In this document: positions 17,009 to 26,730 of the stretch, piece after piece
How the letters are laid out: the number at the start of each line of letters is the position of its first letter
Numbering within the stretch: position 1 is the stretch's first letter
Assembly (NCBI RefSeq): GCF_030817495.1
Contig: NZ_JAUSZK010000001.1
Location: forward strand, 434,001-498,000
Source of the DNA: Streptomyces sp. V3I7
GTDB taxonomy: Bacteria; Actinomycetota; Actinomycetes; Streptomycetales; Streptomycetaceae
Length of the DNA: 64,000 nt
Direction of reading: 5' to 3'
The notes under the pieces: generated by a model
Databases searched by the model: none
What the model was told of the DNA's origin: nothing
What the model saw: the letters and a program-made list of their open reading frames with translations, nothing else
Position numbers and translations under genes: made by a program

Positions 17009-17833
17009 ATGGGGAATGCCGAGCTTTCGTCGATCCACCTCCATCCGGTCAAGGCGTTCCGGGGCTGCTCGCCCCGGACGGCCGCGGTGGAGCCCTGGGG
17101 GCTAGCCGGTGACCGGCGCTGGGCGCTGATCGACAACGGGGGAAAGGTCGTCACACAGCGCGAACAGCCGCGGCTGGCACTGTCCGCCGCCGAGCCCGTA
17201 CCCGGCGGCGGCATTCGCCTGTCCGCGCCGGGACGCGAGGCGCTGACGGTGCCCGTCCCCGGACCGTCGGGCACGGTGCCGGTGAACCTCTTCGGTACGA
17301 AGGTGGAGGCCGTCCTGGCCGGGGAGGCCGCACACGCCTGGTGCGGTGACTACCTGGGGGCCGAGGTACGCCTCGTCCATCTGGACGATCCGGCCACGCG
17401 CCGCCCGCTCGACCCGGAGTACGCGCGGCCGGGCGAGACGGTGAACCTCGCGGACGCCTTCCCGTTGCTCCTCACCACACTCTCCTCGCTCGACGCGCTC
17501 AACGCGTTGATAGCCGGGGGTGACCACGCCTGCGAGGGCCCGCTGCCCATGAACCGCTTCCGGCCGAACGCGGTCGTGGCCGGGACGGAGGCCTGGGCGG
17601 AGGACGGCTGGTCGCGCATCGCGATCGGCGAGGTCGAGTTCCGGGTCGCGAAGAGCTGCGGGCGGTGCCTCGTGACCACGACCGACCAGGAGTCGGCGGA
17701 GCGCGGCCGCGAGCCCCTGCTCACCCTGGCGCGGCACCGCCGCATCGACCGCGGTCTGATGTTCGGCCGGTATCTGGTGCCCCGGTCGGCCGGCACGATC
17801 CGGGTGGGCGACCCGGTGCGGATCCTCGCCTAG
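17009..17833 (+). CDS. MOSC-domain protein (mARC/YcbX-like)
   Basis: 274 residues. An N-terminal MOSC_N beta-barrel (HLHPVKAFRGCSPRTAAVEP, GLAGDRRWALID) is followed by a MOSC domain. The conserved cysteine that binds the molybdenum cofactor is in VAKSCGRCLVTTTD, near residue 218, and NRFRPNAVV is also diagnostic. Family members (YcbX, mARC) reduce N-hydroxylated compounds using the sulfurated molybdenum cofactor with electrons from a partner. YcbX has a C-terminal ferredoxin domain that is absent here, so a separate electron donor would be needed. Confidence 0.87.
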   Translation: MGNAELSSIHLHPVKAFRGCSPRTAAVEPWGLAGDRRWALIDNGGKVVTQREQPRLALSAAEPVPGGGIRLSAPGREALTVPVPGPSGTVPVNLFGTKVEAVLAGEAAHAWCGDYLGAEVRLVHLDDPATRRPLDPEYARPGETVNLADAFPLLLTTLSSLDALNALIAGGDHACEGPLPMNRFRPNAVVAGTEAWAEDGWSRIAIGEVEFRVAKSCGRCLVTTTDQESAERGREPLLTLARHRRIDRGLMFGRYLVPRSAGTIRVGDPVRILA

Positions 17834-18008
17834 TCGATCACGGCGAACGGGGAACCCCTCGGCGGGGTCCGGTCGTTGAGATGTCGTGAGAAGTTCACGC
17901 ACGACCGTGGGTGGAGTTCAGAGGTGATTTCGCTCTCTCTTCACCCGGGTCCGCGCGTGAACCGCCTCGCCGGGGGTTATCACGGAGCGGGAAGGGGGTG
18001 GTGGCACG

Positions 18009-18614
18009 GTGCGGGCAATCAGCGGCCTCTGGCGCTGGCGGCACAATCCGCTGTGCCGCACGACCGATCTGGTCGAGGCATGGGTGGCTCTCGCGGCCCT
18101 CATGCTGATCGTGGCGACCGCGCCGGTGATCGGTGTGCTCGTCGGTTCGATGGCGCAGGACTCCCTCCAGCGGTCCGCACGGCACCAGTTGCACGCCCGG
18201 CACCTGGTGACGGCCACCGTGGTGCGCAAGCTGTCCGGCGCCGCGCTGGAGCCCGACTCCGAGATCGCGACCGCACGCGACGCCCGCAGCCGTGTCCTCG
18301 CCGTCTGGACCGCGCCGGACGGTGCCCATCGGCGCGGCCGAGCCATGACGAGCCTCAAGTCCCCGCACCGGGGCGACCACTTCAGGTTCTGGACGAACGC
18401 GCACGGCCGAATAGTGGGCCGCCCGCTGGAGCCCGCCGCGGCGACGACGCACGCCGTGCTCGCCGGGTTCGGCGCGGCGACACTGGCCGCGGTCCTCGTC
18501 GAGGGCGGCCGACGGACGGTCGTGTGGCACATGGTCCGCCGCCGGTACACGCGTTGGGACCAGGCCTGGGACCGGACGGGTCCGGACTGGGGCAAGGCAG
18601 GCACGGGCAGCTGA
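18009..18614 (+). CDS. Rv1733c-like two-helix membrane protein
   Basis: 201 residues with one membrane helix near residues 20-50 (WVALAALMLIVATAPVIGVL) and a second near 140-160 (HAVLAGFGAATLAAVLVEGG). Between them is an extracytoplasmic domain with TATVVRKLSGAALEPDSEIA and a VLAVWTAPDGAHRRGRA strand pair. This is the build of the mycobacterial Rv1733c group, common in multiple copies in Streptomyces and of unknown function. The C-terminus WDRTGPDWGKAGTGS is a typical ending of the group. The GTG at 18009 follows GAAGGGGGTGG. Confidence 0.8.
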   Translation: MRAISGLWRWRHNPLCRTTDLVEAWVALAALMLIVATAPVIGVLVGSMAQDSLQRSARHQLHARHLVTATVVRKLSGAALEPDSEIATARDARSRVLAVWTAPDGAHRRGRAMTSLKSPHRGDHFRFWTNAHGRIVGRPLEPAAATTHAVLAGFGAATLAAVLVEGGRRTVVWHMVRRRYTRWDQAWDRTGPDWGKAGTGS

Positions 18615-18775
18615 CCGCCTTCCGCCTCTGGTCAACCCACCGCCTGTGCGCACGCTACGGTGGACCGGCCGAAGCATTCGGCATTCGACCCGCGCGCGAG
18701 TAAGTCGCCGGGGCTCAGTACTGCCCCGTAGGCGAACGAGCCATCAGTACCACGAGGTGGGGGCACAGCAACGCC

Positions 18776-21217
18776 ATGGCACAGGGCACGGTCCAGGTGA
18801 CGCACACCGGTACATCGCGGTGGCGCCGCCGCACGGGTGAGTACGCTTCGCTCGCGGCCGCCCTCGAGGTCGCGGCCGACGGCGACGTCCTCACCATCGC
18901 ACCCGGCACCTACCGGGAGAACCTCGTCGTCCAGCGCGCGGTGACGCTGCGCGGGCCCGAGGGCTCGCCCGGCTCGGTGCGGATCGCGCCCGCCGACGGG
19001 GTGCCGCTGACGGTGCGCGCCTCCGCCGTCGTGCAGGACCTGCACATCGAGGGACAGGACTCCGCCGCGCCCGCGCTGCTGGTCGAGGAGGGCACGCCGG
19101 AGCTGTTGGACGTGCGTATCGTCAGCCGGTCCGCCGCGGGCATCGAGGTGCGCGGGGGTGCGCGCCCGACCGTGCGGCGCTGCACCGTCGACAACCCGGC
19201 GGGCAACGGCATCGCCGTGGTCGACGGCGGCGGCGGTGTGTTCGAGGAGTGCGAGGTGCTGGCCGCCGGGCAGTCGGGCGTGGCGGTACGGGACGGCGCG
19301 CGCCCTCGGCTGGAGCGCTGCCGGGTGCACCACGCCTCGGGCCCCGGCCTGATGGTGACCGGCGAGAACTCGGCGCTGGAAGCCGTGGGTTGCGAGATCT
19401 ACGAGGTGCGCGGCTCGGGCATCCAGGTCACCGCGCACGGAACGGCCCACCTCACCGACTGCGAGGTGCACCGCACGAGCGCCGACGGCGTCACGCTGGA
19501 CACCGACGCCGTCCTCACGCTCGCCGACTGCCGTATCCACGACATCCCGGAGAACGCGGTCGACCTGCGCTCCCGCTCGGTGCTCACGCTGACGCGGACG
19601 ACGGTGCGTCAGTTCGGGCGCAACGGCCTGTCGGTGTGGGATCCGGGGACGCGGGTCGACGCCAACCAGTGCGAGATCTTCGACAGCACCGGGGACTATC
19701 CGGCGGTGTGGGTGAGCGACGGCGCCACGGCGGTCCTCGACTCCTGCCGTGTGCACGACGTACCGGACGCGCTGTTCGTCCTGGACCGGGGCTCGCGCGC
19801 GGACGTGGTGGACAGCGATCTGTCCCAGGTGCGCAACACGGCCGTGTCGGTGAGCGACGGTGCGACGGCGCAGTTGGACGACTGCCGGATCCGGGAGGCG
19901 GCCACCGGTGCGTGGTTCCGCGATCACGGCAGCGGCGGCACGCTCAACAACTGCACCCTCGACGGCACCCAGACCGGCGTGATCGTCACCAAGGGCGCGG
20001 ACCCGACCATCGAGCGCTGCACGGTGGAGTCCCCCTCGGAGGCGGGTTTCTACGTCTCGGCCGGCGGCCGCGGCAGCTTCCAGGACTGCCGGGTCACGGG
20101 CAGCGGCGGGTACGGCTTCCATGTCATCGACGGCTGCCGTACGACGCTGCGGAAGTGCCGTACGGAGCGGTGCGCGCGCGGGGGTTACGAGTTCGCGGAC
20201 GGCGGTCCGGAGTCGGGGTCGGCCACGGGGCCGGTCGTGGAGGAGTGCACCAGCGACGAGAGCGGCGGCGTCCGGGCGGCCGCGTCGCGGGAGACGGCCG
20301 TGCAGCAGCCGGCGACCGCCTCCATGGGCCTGCTGGGCTCGATCCCCGGCCAGCGCAGCACCGAGCAGGAGCCGCTCGTCGCCCCCGCCGAGCCGGAGAA
20401 GCCGGCGCGGACCTCGCAGGACGTGCTCGGTGAACTCGACGCGCTGGTCGGCCTGGACAGCGTGAAGCGCGAGGTCCGCGCGCTCACCGACATGATCGAG
20501 GTGGGCCGGCGTCGGCAGAAGGCGGGGCTGAAGGCGGCCTCGGTCAAACGCCATCTGGTCTTCACGGGGTCCCCCGGTACCGGCAAGACGACGGTCGCCC
20601 GGCTCTACGGCGAGATCCTCGCCTCGCTCGGCGTGCTGGAGAGGGGCCATCTCGTCGAGGTGTCCCGGGTGGACCTGGTCGGCGAACACATCGGCTCCAC
20701 CGCGATCCGCACCCAGGAGGCCTTCGAACGGGCGCGCGGCGGCGTGCTGTTCATCGACGAGGCGTACGCGCTCTCCCCGGAGGACGCCGGGCGTGACTTC
20801 GGCAAGGAGGCCATAGACACGCTCGTGAAGCTGATGGAGGACCACCGCGACGCGGTGGTGGTGATCGTCGCGGGCTACACGGCGGAGATGGAGCGTTTCC
20901 TCTCGGTCAACCCCGGTGTGGCGTCCCGCTTCTCCCGGACCATCACCTTCAGCGACTACGACCCCGAGGAACTGCTGCGGATCGTGGGGCAGCAGGCCGA
21001 CGAGCACGAGTACCGGCTTGCGCCGGGAGCCTCGGAGGCGCTGCTGAAGTACTTCACGGTGCTGCCCAAGGGGCCGGCGTTCGGCAACGGCCGTACCGCG
21101 CGGCAGACGTTCGAGGCGATGGTGGAGCGGCACGCGAGCCGGGTCGCCCACCTCGACGACCCGAGCACGGACGACCTGACGCTGCTGTTCCCGGAGGACC
21201 TCCCGGAGCTGCCCTAG
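18776..21217 (+). CDS. right-handed beta-helix / CbxX-type AAA+ ATPase fusion
   Basis: 813 residues in two parts. Residues ~20-490 are a long right-handed beta-helix of the pectate-lyase/NosD type. About 20 turns repeat hydrophobic strands with 'C.V' or 'C.I' ladder positions (for example CTVDNPAGNGIAVVDGG, CEVLAAGQSGVAVRDGA). Residues ~545-813 are a CbxX/CfxQ-type AAA+ domain: ELDALVGLDSVKREVRAL, Walker A GSPGTGKTT near 600, Walker B VLFIDEA near 658 and an arginine-finger region VASRFSRTITF. The same ATPase class is found in CbbX (Rubisco activase) and EccA of type VII secretion. A plausible role is remodelling a protein bound by the beta-helix. It shares a CTAG stop tetramer with the convergent gene. 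Confidence 0.9.
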   Translation: MAQGTVQVTHTGTSRWRRRTGEYASLAAALEVAADGDVLTIAPGTYRENLVVQRAVTLRGPEGSPGSVRIAPADGVPLTVRASAVVQDLHIEGQDSAAPALLVEEGTPELLDVRIVSRSAAGIEVRGGARPTVRRCTVDNPAGNGIAVVDGGGGVFEECEVLAAGQSGVAVRDGARPRLERCRVHHASGPGLMVTGENSALEAVGCEIYEVRGSGIQVTAHGTAHLTDCEVHRTSADGVTLDTDAVLTLADCRIHDIPENAVDLRSRSVLTLTRTTVRQFGRNGLSVWDPGTRVDANQCEIFDSTGDYPAVWVSDGATAVLDSCRVHDVPDALFVLDRGSRADVVDSDLSQVRNTAVSVSDGATAQLDDCRIREAATGAWFRDHGSGGTLNNCTLDGTQTGVIVTKGADPTIERCTVESPSEAGFYVSAGGRGSFQDCRVTGSGGYGFHVIDGCRTTLRKCRTERCARGGYEFADGGPESGSATGPVVEECTSDESGGVRAAASRETAVQQPATASMGLLGSIPGQRSTEQEPLVAPAEPEKPARTSQDVLGELDALVGLDSVKREVRALTDMIEVGRRRQKAGLKAASVKRHLVFTGSPGTGKTTVARLYGEILASLGVLERGHLVEVSRVDLVGEHIGSTAIRTQEAFERARGGVLFIDEAYALSPEDAGRDFGKEAIDTLVKLMEDHRDAVVVIVAGYTAEMERFLSVNPGVASRFSRTITFSDYDPEELLRIVGQQADEHEYRLAPGASEALLKYFTVLPKGPAFGNGRTARQTFEAMVERHASRVAHLDDPSTDDLTLLFPEDLPELP

Positions 21218-24063
21218 GACGAAAGACCCTGGCCCGGACCGCCGCCGCCCACCGGGAGATCGGGAAGCGGGGGCACCGGCTGCTCGGTCTCGTCGACCTC
21301 CGCGGGCCCCGGCCCGTAGGTCCCGGCTCCTTCGCGCGCGCGGACGAGGTCGGCGCGCGCGCCGGTCAGCAGCGCGATCGCCTTGATCACGGCCGCGATG
21401 CCGGAGCCGATCCCGAGGCCGGTGGCGCCGATGGCCGCGATGACCTGTGCGGTGTCCGACGGCATCAGCGTCCCGTGCTGCTGGAATCCCCCGACGGCGC
21501 TGCGCGTGCAGGCCCACGCCACCACGAACGCGACGACGGAGACCAGCAACAGCACGGCGGCCTGCAGCAGTTCGGGCGCGCTGAGCCTCTCGGAGCGTCC
21601 GGATGCGGCCGCGAGCGGGGCCGGGGGCGGCACCGTCACGACCGGCACGGTGACCTCCGCGCGCCCGCGCGGCGTCGCGACGCTCCGGCCCCGGTGTTCC
21701 GGCCGCCGCTCTTCGCGGGTGCGGGGCCGTGGCAGCTCGGGGCGCAGCCGGGCCAGCAGCCGCTCGCGTTCCTCGGCGAAGGCCGGGTCGGCCTGGTAGT
21801 CGGAGTGGCCGAGGATCGGGGCGGGGAGCGGGTGCTGGACCGTGCGGCCGTACGCCAGCGGGTCCTTGAGCGGTTCGCGGTCGACGTCGGGGCCGCAGTC
21901 GCCGGGCAGCCGGATCGGTCCGCCGATGGGGTCGGTGAGCCGGTAGAGGTTGCGCCAGCAGGCGACCTCCCGGTGCAGGGAGCCGAGCGCGGCGGGGCCG
22001 AAGTGGGCCGGGAACCAGCGCCCGTACAGCCGCTCCAGCGGCGAACCGTAGGTGAGCAGGGCGACCCGCTTGCGGACGGACGGCGTGAGCTGCCAGGCCG
22101 CGGCGGCCGCGAGGACGCTGCCCTGCGAGTGCCCGGAGAGGACCAGGCGGCCGCCGGTGTGCCGTGTCCAGGTCGCCATCCGCCAGGTCAGGTCGGGCAC
22201 CGCGCGCTCGGCGTAGCAGGGCGGGGCGAAGGGGTGGGCGGCGCGCGGCCAGAAGGTGCCGACGTCCCAGAGGATGCCGATGGTGCGCCGGGCCGAGGCG
22301 TCCTTGTAAGCGCGTCGGCCCCAGGTGACGAACAGTATGAAACCGAGTCCGACGAGCCAGGAGCCCAGCGCCTGGGAGGTCGCGGCGGCGCCCTGCACGA
22401 CGGCGTACGCCTCCCGGGTCGCGTCGTCGGGGGTCTCGCCGGTCGCTCCGGCGCCGATCAGCGCGCCGGCGCCCAGCAGCAGCGTGGCCACGGCCACGAC
22501 GGCGATGACCAGGGGTGCCTGGTCGGTGAGTGCGGCCATGGCGCGGGTGCGGGCGATGCGGCGGGTACGTGAGACGTCCTCGGGTTCGTCCTGGTGGTCG
22601 CGTGCCACTCGGCTCCGCTCGGCGCGGCTGAGCCGCCAGGTCCGCCAGGACAGCCAGGCGACGACTCCGAGGAGCGCGACGAGGAAGGGCGGGATGATCG
22701 ACGCCTGCCAGGTGAGCAGCACGGGCGGGCCGTCGATGGAGGCGCGGGTGCCGTCCAGCCAGTCGGCCACGCGCTGGGCGACACCGCCCGAGATGACCCC
22801 GCCCAGCGCGCAGGCCAGCAGTGCGACCGCCGGTCCGCCGAGTCCGCGCATCGCGGGCCGGGCATCGGCGGGCGGGTCTCCCGCCTCGCCGGGTCCGCGG
22901 GTGCGGTGCAGGAGGTGGGCGACGACACCGACGGCGATGACGAGCGCGCCTTGCACCAGCGCGATGCCGCCGAAGGCGGGGTCCCCCGGCAGTCGGCCGG
23001 ACGAGTGCCAGCCGGGCCGGGACCAGCCGGCGTAGAGCAGGGTGAGCAGCAGCAGGGCGAGGGCGCCGAGGGGCAGTCGGCGGACGAGGTGGGAGTCCAG
23101 CTCCCGGTCGAGGCGGTGCTCGCTGCGGCCCCGGCGGCAGACGACGCCCACCACGAAGGCGGCAGCGGCGCACAGGGCCACGATCAGGAGATCGCCGAGG
23201 GTGTCGAGGATCGCGGGGCCGCCGGGCCGCCGGTCGAAGCGGGCCGCCGGGAGGGCGACCGCCGCGGCGACTGTCAGCAGTCCGGCCGCGGTGTGGGCGG
23301 CGCGCAGCCGGGCCACCAGCCGGCGTCCGTACCAGAAACCGGGGCTGCCCAGCGCGGCCTGTCCGTGCGGGTCGCCGGGCCCGGGGGCGTGGGTCGCCGG
23401 CGGCTGGGACTCGTAGGCGTTCCAGGTGCGGTGGGAGAGGTACCAGAGCAGGCCGGTGAGGGCGGTGGGCAGGAGGGCCGCCAGGGCGAGGCGGCGTCCG
23501 GGCAGGCTCCACCAGCCGTCGTCGGAGGCGGCGGGCGAGAGGAAGCCGAGCCAGGTGTGCCGGCCTGCGCAGGCCTCGACTCCGGCGCACTGCCAGGCGG
23601 TGAGGTCCAGGGCGACCTCGCAGGCCGCCGCGACCAGCAGGACGGTGAGGGTGAGCCCGGCGAGCCGGACCAGCAGGCCGTACAGGCGTGCCGTGGCGGT
23701 CCGTTCGCGGGCAGCGGGGCGCATCCAGTGGGCGAGGTTGACGACCATGAAGGGCAGCAGTAACAGCCACAGGGCGCGGGTGCCGTTCCCGGAGGTGAGG
23801 TTGCACCAGACGTACGCCTCGGGCACGGCTCTGCCCCGGTAGTCCTCGGGGCGGGCCTCCGCGTCGGCGTCCTCGGCGCGGCGGAAGACGGCGGCCGTGT
23901 GGTCGCCGGTGATCCGCACCGTGCGCGGGTCGCCGAGCATCTTCTCGGGTGTGGTGCCGCCGACCCCGTGGACCAGGAGCTCCAGGTCGGTCTCGGCTTC
24001 GGCGGGTCCGGCGGGCAGGCCGCCGGCCCGGTCCGCGGCGGCGTGTTCCTGCGCAGGTTCCAC
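21214..24063 (-). CDS. polytopic membrane protein with an internal alpha/beta-hydrolase domain
   Basis: 949 residues. After the start (GTG 24063, with GGGGGAG 8-14 bases upstream) comes ETDLELLVHGVGGTTPEKML, a hydrolase-like strand with the 'HGVGG' oxyanion-type turn. About ten membrane helices follow, spread over residues ~90-590. Residues ~620-700 carry the nucleophile elbow GHSQGSVLAAAAAWQL, and SLERLYGRWFPAHFG-type text follows as in lipase-like membrane proteins. Two more helices lie near the C-terminus. Its catalytic Ser is clear; the acid and His were not assigned. It ends convergently with the beta-helix/AAA+ gene and is divergent from the DeoR gene at 24360. Function unknown; lipid or ester hydrolysis at the membrane is inferred. 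Confidence 0.75.
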   Translation of the reverse strand: MEPAQEHAAADRAGGLPAGPAEAETDLELLVHGVGGTTPEKMLGDPRTVRITGDHTAAVFRRAEDADAEARPEDYRGRAVPEAYVWCNLTSGNGTRALWLLLLPFMVVNLAHWMRPAARERTATARLYGLLVRLAGLTLTVLLVAAACEVALDLTAWQCAGVEACAGRHTWLGFLSPAASDDGWWSLPGRRLALAALLPTALTGLLWYLSHRTWNAYESQPPATHAPGPGDPHGQAALGSPGFWYGRRLVARLRAAHTAAGLLTVAAAVALPAARFDRRPGGPAILDTLGDLLIVALCAAAAFVVGVVCRRGRSEHRLDRELDSHLVRRLPLGALALLLLTLLYAGWSRPGWHSSGRLPGDPAFGGIALVQGALVIAVGVVAHLLHRTRGPGEAGDPPADARPAMRGLGGPAVALLACALGGVISGGVAQRVADWLDGTRASIDGPPVLLTWQASIIPPFLVALLGVVAWLSWRTWRLSRAERSRVARDHQDEPEDVSRTRRIARTRAMAALTDQAPLVIAVVAVATLLLGAGALIGAGATGETPDDATREAYAVVQGAAATSQALGSWLVGLGFILFVTWGRRAYKDASARRTIGILWDVGTFWPRAAHPFAPPCYAERAVPDLTWRMATWTRHTGGRLVLSGHSQGSVLAAAAAWQLTPSVRKRVALLTYGSPLERLYGRWFPAHFGPAALGSLHREVACWRNLYRLTDPIGGPIRLPGDCGPDVDREPLKDPLAYGRTVQHPLPAPILGHSDYQADPAFAEERERLLARLRPELPRPRTREERRPEHRGRSVATPRGRAEVTVPVVTVPPPAPLAAASGRSERLSAPELLQAAVLLLVSVVAFVVAWACTRSAVGGFQQHGTLMPSDTAQVIAAIGATGLGIGSGIAAVIKAIALLTGARADLVRAREGAGTYGPGPAEVDETEQPVPPLPDLPVGGGGPGQGLSS

Positions 24064-24359
24064 TGTTCTCGCACTCCCCCGTGGTCCGGCGACGGCATCT
24101 GCTCGTGCGGCCACCAGGATTCTCCGTGGCCGCCGTGGCGTACACCTCTCCTCACGGAATCTCCCCGATCCGGGTGACATCCGGTGCGCGGAGACGGGGC
24201 TGGTGTGGCATGTGCGCGGCGGGACGGGCGGGTGGCGCGGCGGGCCGCCGGCCGTGAAAAGATGAGACGCCCGCGCACCGTAGCCGGGCGGAAGCCGCTG
24301 GTCGGAGCCAGGGCGGCAGGCGTTGTCGGACGACTTGAGGCGAGAGGACCGGAGCGTAC

Positions 24360-25190
24360 GTGAGTGAGAATCAGAACCTCCTCGCGGAGCAGCGCCGCGC
24401 CCTGATCGTGGACGAGGTCCGCCGCCGCGGCGGCGTCCGCGTGAACGAACTGACCCGCAAGCTCGGGGTGTCGGACATGACCGTGCGCCGCGATCTGGAC
24501 GCGCTGGCCCGCCAGGGCGTGCTGGAGAAGGTGCACGGCGGCGCGGTGCCGCTGGTCGAGGCGAGCACGCACGAGCCGGGGTTCGAGGCCAAGTCGGCTC
24601 TGGAGCTGACCGCCAAGGAGGACATCGCGCGGGCGGCGGCCCAGTTGGTCGCGCCGGGCACGGCGATCGCGCTGTCCGGGGGTACGACGACCTACGCGCT
24701 CGCGCACCAGCTGCTGGAGATGCCCGACCTGACCGTGGTGACGAACTCGGTGCGGGTGGCGGACGTCTTCCACTCCGCGCAGCGCAGCTCGGGGCAGCGG
24801 CAGGGCGCGGCCACGGTGGTGCTGACCGGTGGGGTGCGCACCCCCTCCGACTCGCTGGTGGGTCCGGTGGCCGACCAGGCCATCGCGGCGCTCCATTTCG
24901 ACGTGCTGTTCCTGGGTGTGCACGGCATATCGGCCGAGGCCGGACTGTCGACGCCGAACCTCGCCGAGGCGGAGACCAACCGGCGCCTGGTGCAGTCGGC
25001 GCGGCGGGTCGTGGTGGTCGCCGACCACACCAAGTGGGGCACGGTGGGCCTGAGTTCGTTCGCCTCGCTCGACCAGGTCGACACGCTCGTGACGGACACG
25101 GGGCTGCCTGCCGAGGCGCGGGCGGAGATCTCCGAGTATCTGCCGCGGCTGGTGGTCGCGGGCGAGCCCGAGGACGGCCCGGAGAGCTGA
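24360..25190 (+). CDS. DeoR-family transcriptional regulator
   Basis: 276 residues. A DeoR helix-turn-helix lies at about residues 10-60 (VDEVRRRGGVRVNELTRKLG, then VSDMTVRRDLDALARQGVL, then the signature KVHGGAV). A DeoR C-terminal sugar-phosphate sensor follows, with IALSGGTTTYALAHQL and VVVADHTKWGTVGLSSFASL. These repressors answer sugar phosphates and usually control adjacent sugar genes, but none is adjacent here. The GTG start at 24360 follows GGACCGGAGCGTAC. It is convergent, with a gap of only 5 bases, with the cysteine-desulfhydrase-like gene. Confidence 0.9.
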   Translation: MSENQNLLAEQRRALIVDEVRRRGGVRVNELTRKLGVSDMTVRRDLDALARQGVLEKVHGGAVPLVEASTHEPGFEAKSALELTAKEDIARAAAQLVAPGTAIALSGGTTTYALAHQLLEMPDLTVVTNSVRVADVFHSAQRSSGQRQGAATVVLTGGVRTPSDSLVGPVADQAIAALHFDVLFLGVHGISAEAGLSTPNLAEAETNRRLVQSARRVVVVADHTKWGTVGLSSFASLDQVDTLVTDTGLPAEARAEISEYLPRLVVAGEPEDGPES

Positions 25191-25195
25191 CCGGC

Positions 25196-26320
25196 TCAGT
25201 CCGGCCAGACGCCCGTCGCGAGGAGCGAGTCGATGGCGGCCGTGTACGGGCCGATGTCCAGGCCCTGTTCCTCCAGCCAGGAGTCCGAGTAGTACTTGTC
25301 GAGGTAGCGGTCCCCGGGGTCGCACAGCAGGGTGACCACGCTGCCCGTACGCCCCTCGGCCACCATCTCGGAGATGATCTTCAGGGCGCTCCACAGCCCG
25401 GTGCCCGTCGAGCCGCCTGCCTTGCGGCCGATGTTCTGCTCCAGGGCGCGTACGGCGGCGACGGTGGCTCCGTCCGGGACCTTCATCATGCGGTCGATCG
25501 CGCCGGGCACGAAGCTCGGCTCCATGCGCGGGCGTCCGATGCCCTCGATCCGCGAGCCGCAGTCGCAGGTGACGTCCGGATCGCCGGTGGTCCAGCCCTC
25601 GAAGAAGCAGGAGTTCTCCGGGTCGGCGACACAGATGCGGGTGTCGTGCTGCATGTAGTGGACGTAGCGCGCGAGGGTCGCGGAGGTGCCGCCGGTGCCC
25701 GCGGTGGCGACGATCCACGCGGGCTCGGGAAACCGCTCCAACTCCAGCTGGCGGAAGATGGATTCGGCGATGTTGTTGTTGCCGCGCCAGTCCGTGGCCC
25801 GCTCGGCGTAGGTGAACTGGTCCATGTAGTGGCCGCCGGTCTCGGCCGCGAGGCGGGCCGACTCCTCGTACATATTGCGCGGGTCGTCCACGAAGTGGCA
25901 CTGGCCGCCGTGGAATTCGATCAGGCGGCACTTCTCCGCACTCGTCGTGCGCGGCATGACGGCGATGAAGGGCACGCCGATCAGCTTGGCGAAGTACGCC
26001 TCGGACACGGCCGTCGAACCGCTGGACGCCTCGATCACGGGCCGGCCGGGGCGGATCCAGCCATTGCACAGGCCGTAGAGGAAGAGGGAGCGGGCGAGCC
26101 GGTGCTTGAGGCTTCCGGTCGGATGGGTCGACTCGTCCTTGAGGTACAGGTCGATGCCCCACCGCTCCGGCAGCGGAAAGCGCAGGAGATGGGTGTCGGC
26201 GGAGCGGTTGGCGTCCGCCTGGACCTTGCGGACGGCTTCTTTGAGCCAGCCGCGGTACGCCGCGTCGCTGCGGTCGACGTCCAAAGTGGCACCGGTCCGG
26301 GACGGTGAGGTGGCGCTCAC
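25196..26320 (-). CDS. cds1: PLP-dependent cysteine desulfhydrase, Cds1-like
   Basis: 374 residues of the cysteine-synthase/cystathionine-beta-synthase fold. The PLP lysine is in [12 protein letters not shown] near residue 60, and the glycine-rich phosphate loop is [31 protein letters not shown] fits the substrate loop. The text resembles Cds1 (Rv3684) of mycobacteria, which degrades L-cysteine to H2S, pyruvate and ammonia. It lacks a CBS regulatory domain. GTG 26320 is chosen because CTCCTT (26328-26333, read as AAGGAG) lies 7 bases upstream. An ATG at 26406, in frame and preceded by AAAGGTG, would add 29 residues with a hydrophobic stretch and cannot be excluded. Confidence 0.83.
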   Translation of the reverse strand: MSATSPSRTGATLDVDRSDAAYRGWLKEAVRKVQADANRSADTHLLRFPLPERWGIDLYLKDESTHPTGSLKHRLARSLFLYGLCNGWIRPGRPVIEASSGSTAVSEAYFAKLIGVPFIAVMPRTTSAEKCRLIEFHGGQCHFVDDPRNMYEESARLAAETGGHYMDQFTYAERATDWRGNNNIAESIFRQLELERFPEPAWIVATAGTGGTSATLARYVHYMQHDTRICVADPENSCFFEGWTTGDPDVTCDCGSRIEGIGRPRMEPSFVPGAIDRMMKVPDGATVAAVRALEQNIGRKAGGSTGTGLWSALKIISEMVAEGRTGSVVTLLCDPGDRYLDKYYSDSWLEEQGLDIGPYTAAIDSLLATGVWPD

Positions 26321-26406
26321 GACAAGGCTCCTTACGCTGGCACCGATGGCGCCGGGCACGGCCGCCGCCCCGATGATAGACACCTTCCGTACGCTTCTCA
26401 CCTGCA

Positions 26407-26730
26407 TAAACACACCTTTGGGAAGCTCAAAGGCCCGCCTGGGGCAGGGATCGATGAGGACACAGGGGTCGCGCGGACGCGTTCGGGGAAACGTGCGGGG
26501 AAACGTCCGGAGGAGCGCGGCGTGAAGCGTTCGGAGCGGCGCGTGGGGGCGCGTTCCGTGAACGCTCCGCGCGCTCCCGGCGGTCGCACCGCGCGCACTG
26601 GTGCCGGGCGCCGGGTGCGGGCAGACTGCACCCGGACGGGACGGCCGTCCCGCGCGGACGCGTTCACATACGCACGCGGGAGACGCACCGGATCGCGGCA
26701 CGGCCGACACGCACGAGGGGGCGGGCCAGG
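26407..26730. other. intergenic region without recognised genes
   Basis: There are about 320 bases between the cysteine-desulfhydrase-like gene and the small 107-residue gene. It is GC-rich and repetitive at short scale (for example GGGGAAACGT twice at about 26486-26507). No open frame here resembles a protein. It should contain the promoters of both flanking genes, but no convincing -35/-10 pair was found. Confidence 0.4.

Noticed and set aside
18632..24145. A 1837-codon open frame on the minus strand spanning the beta-helix/AAA+ gene and the membrane hydrolase
   Set aside because: It is the antisense shadow of the ATPase gene followed by an off-frame reading of the hydrolase. The translation is Arg/Pro/Gly-rich low complexity with no protein features, as expected from GC-rich codon bias.
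23274..26162. A 962-codon minus-strand frame covering the DeoR gene
   Set aside because: It crosses a well-defined DeoR gene on the opposite strand and the 5' part of the hydrolase gene out of frame; its sequence is low complexity.
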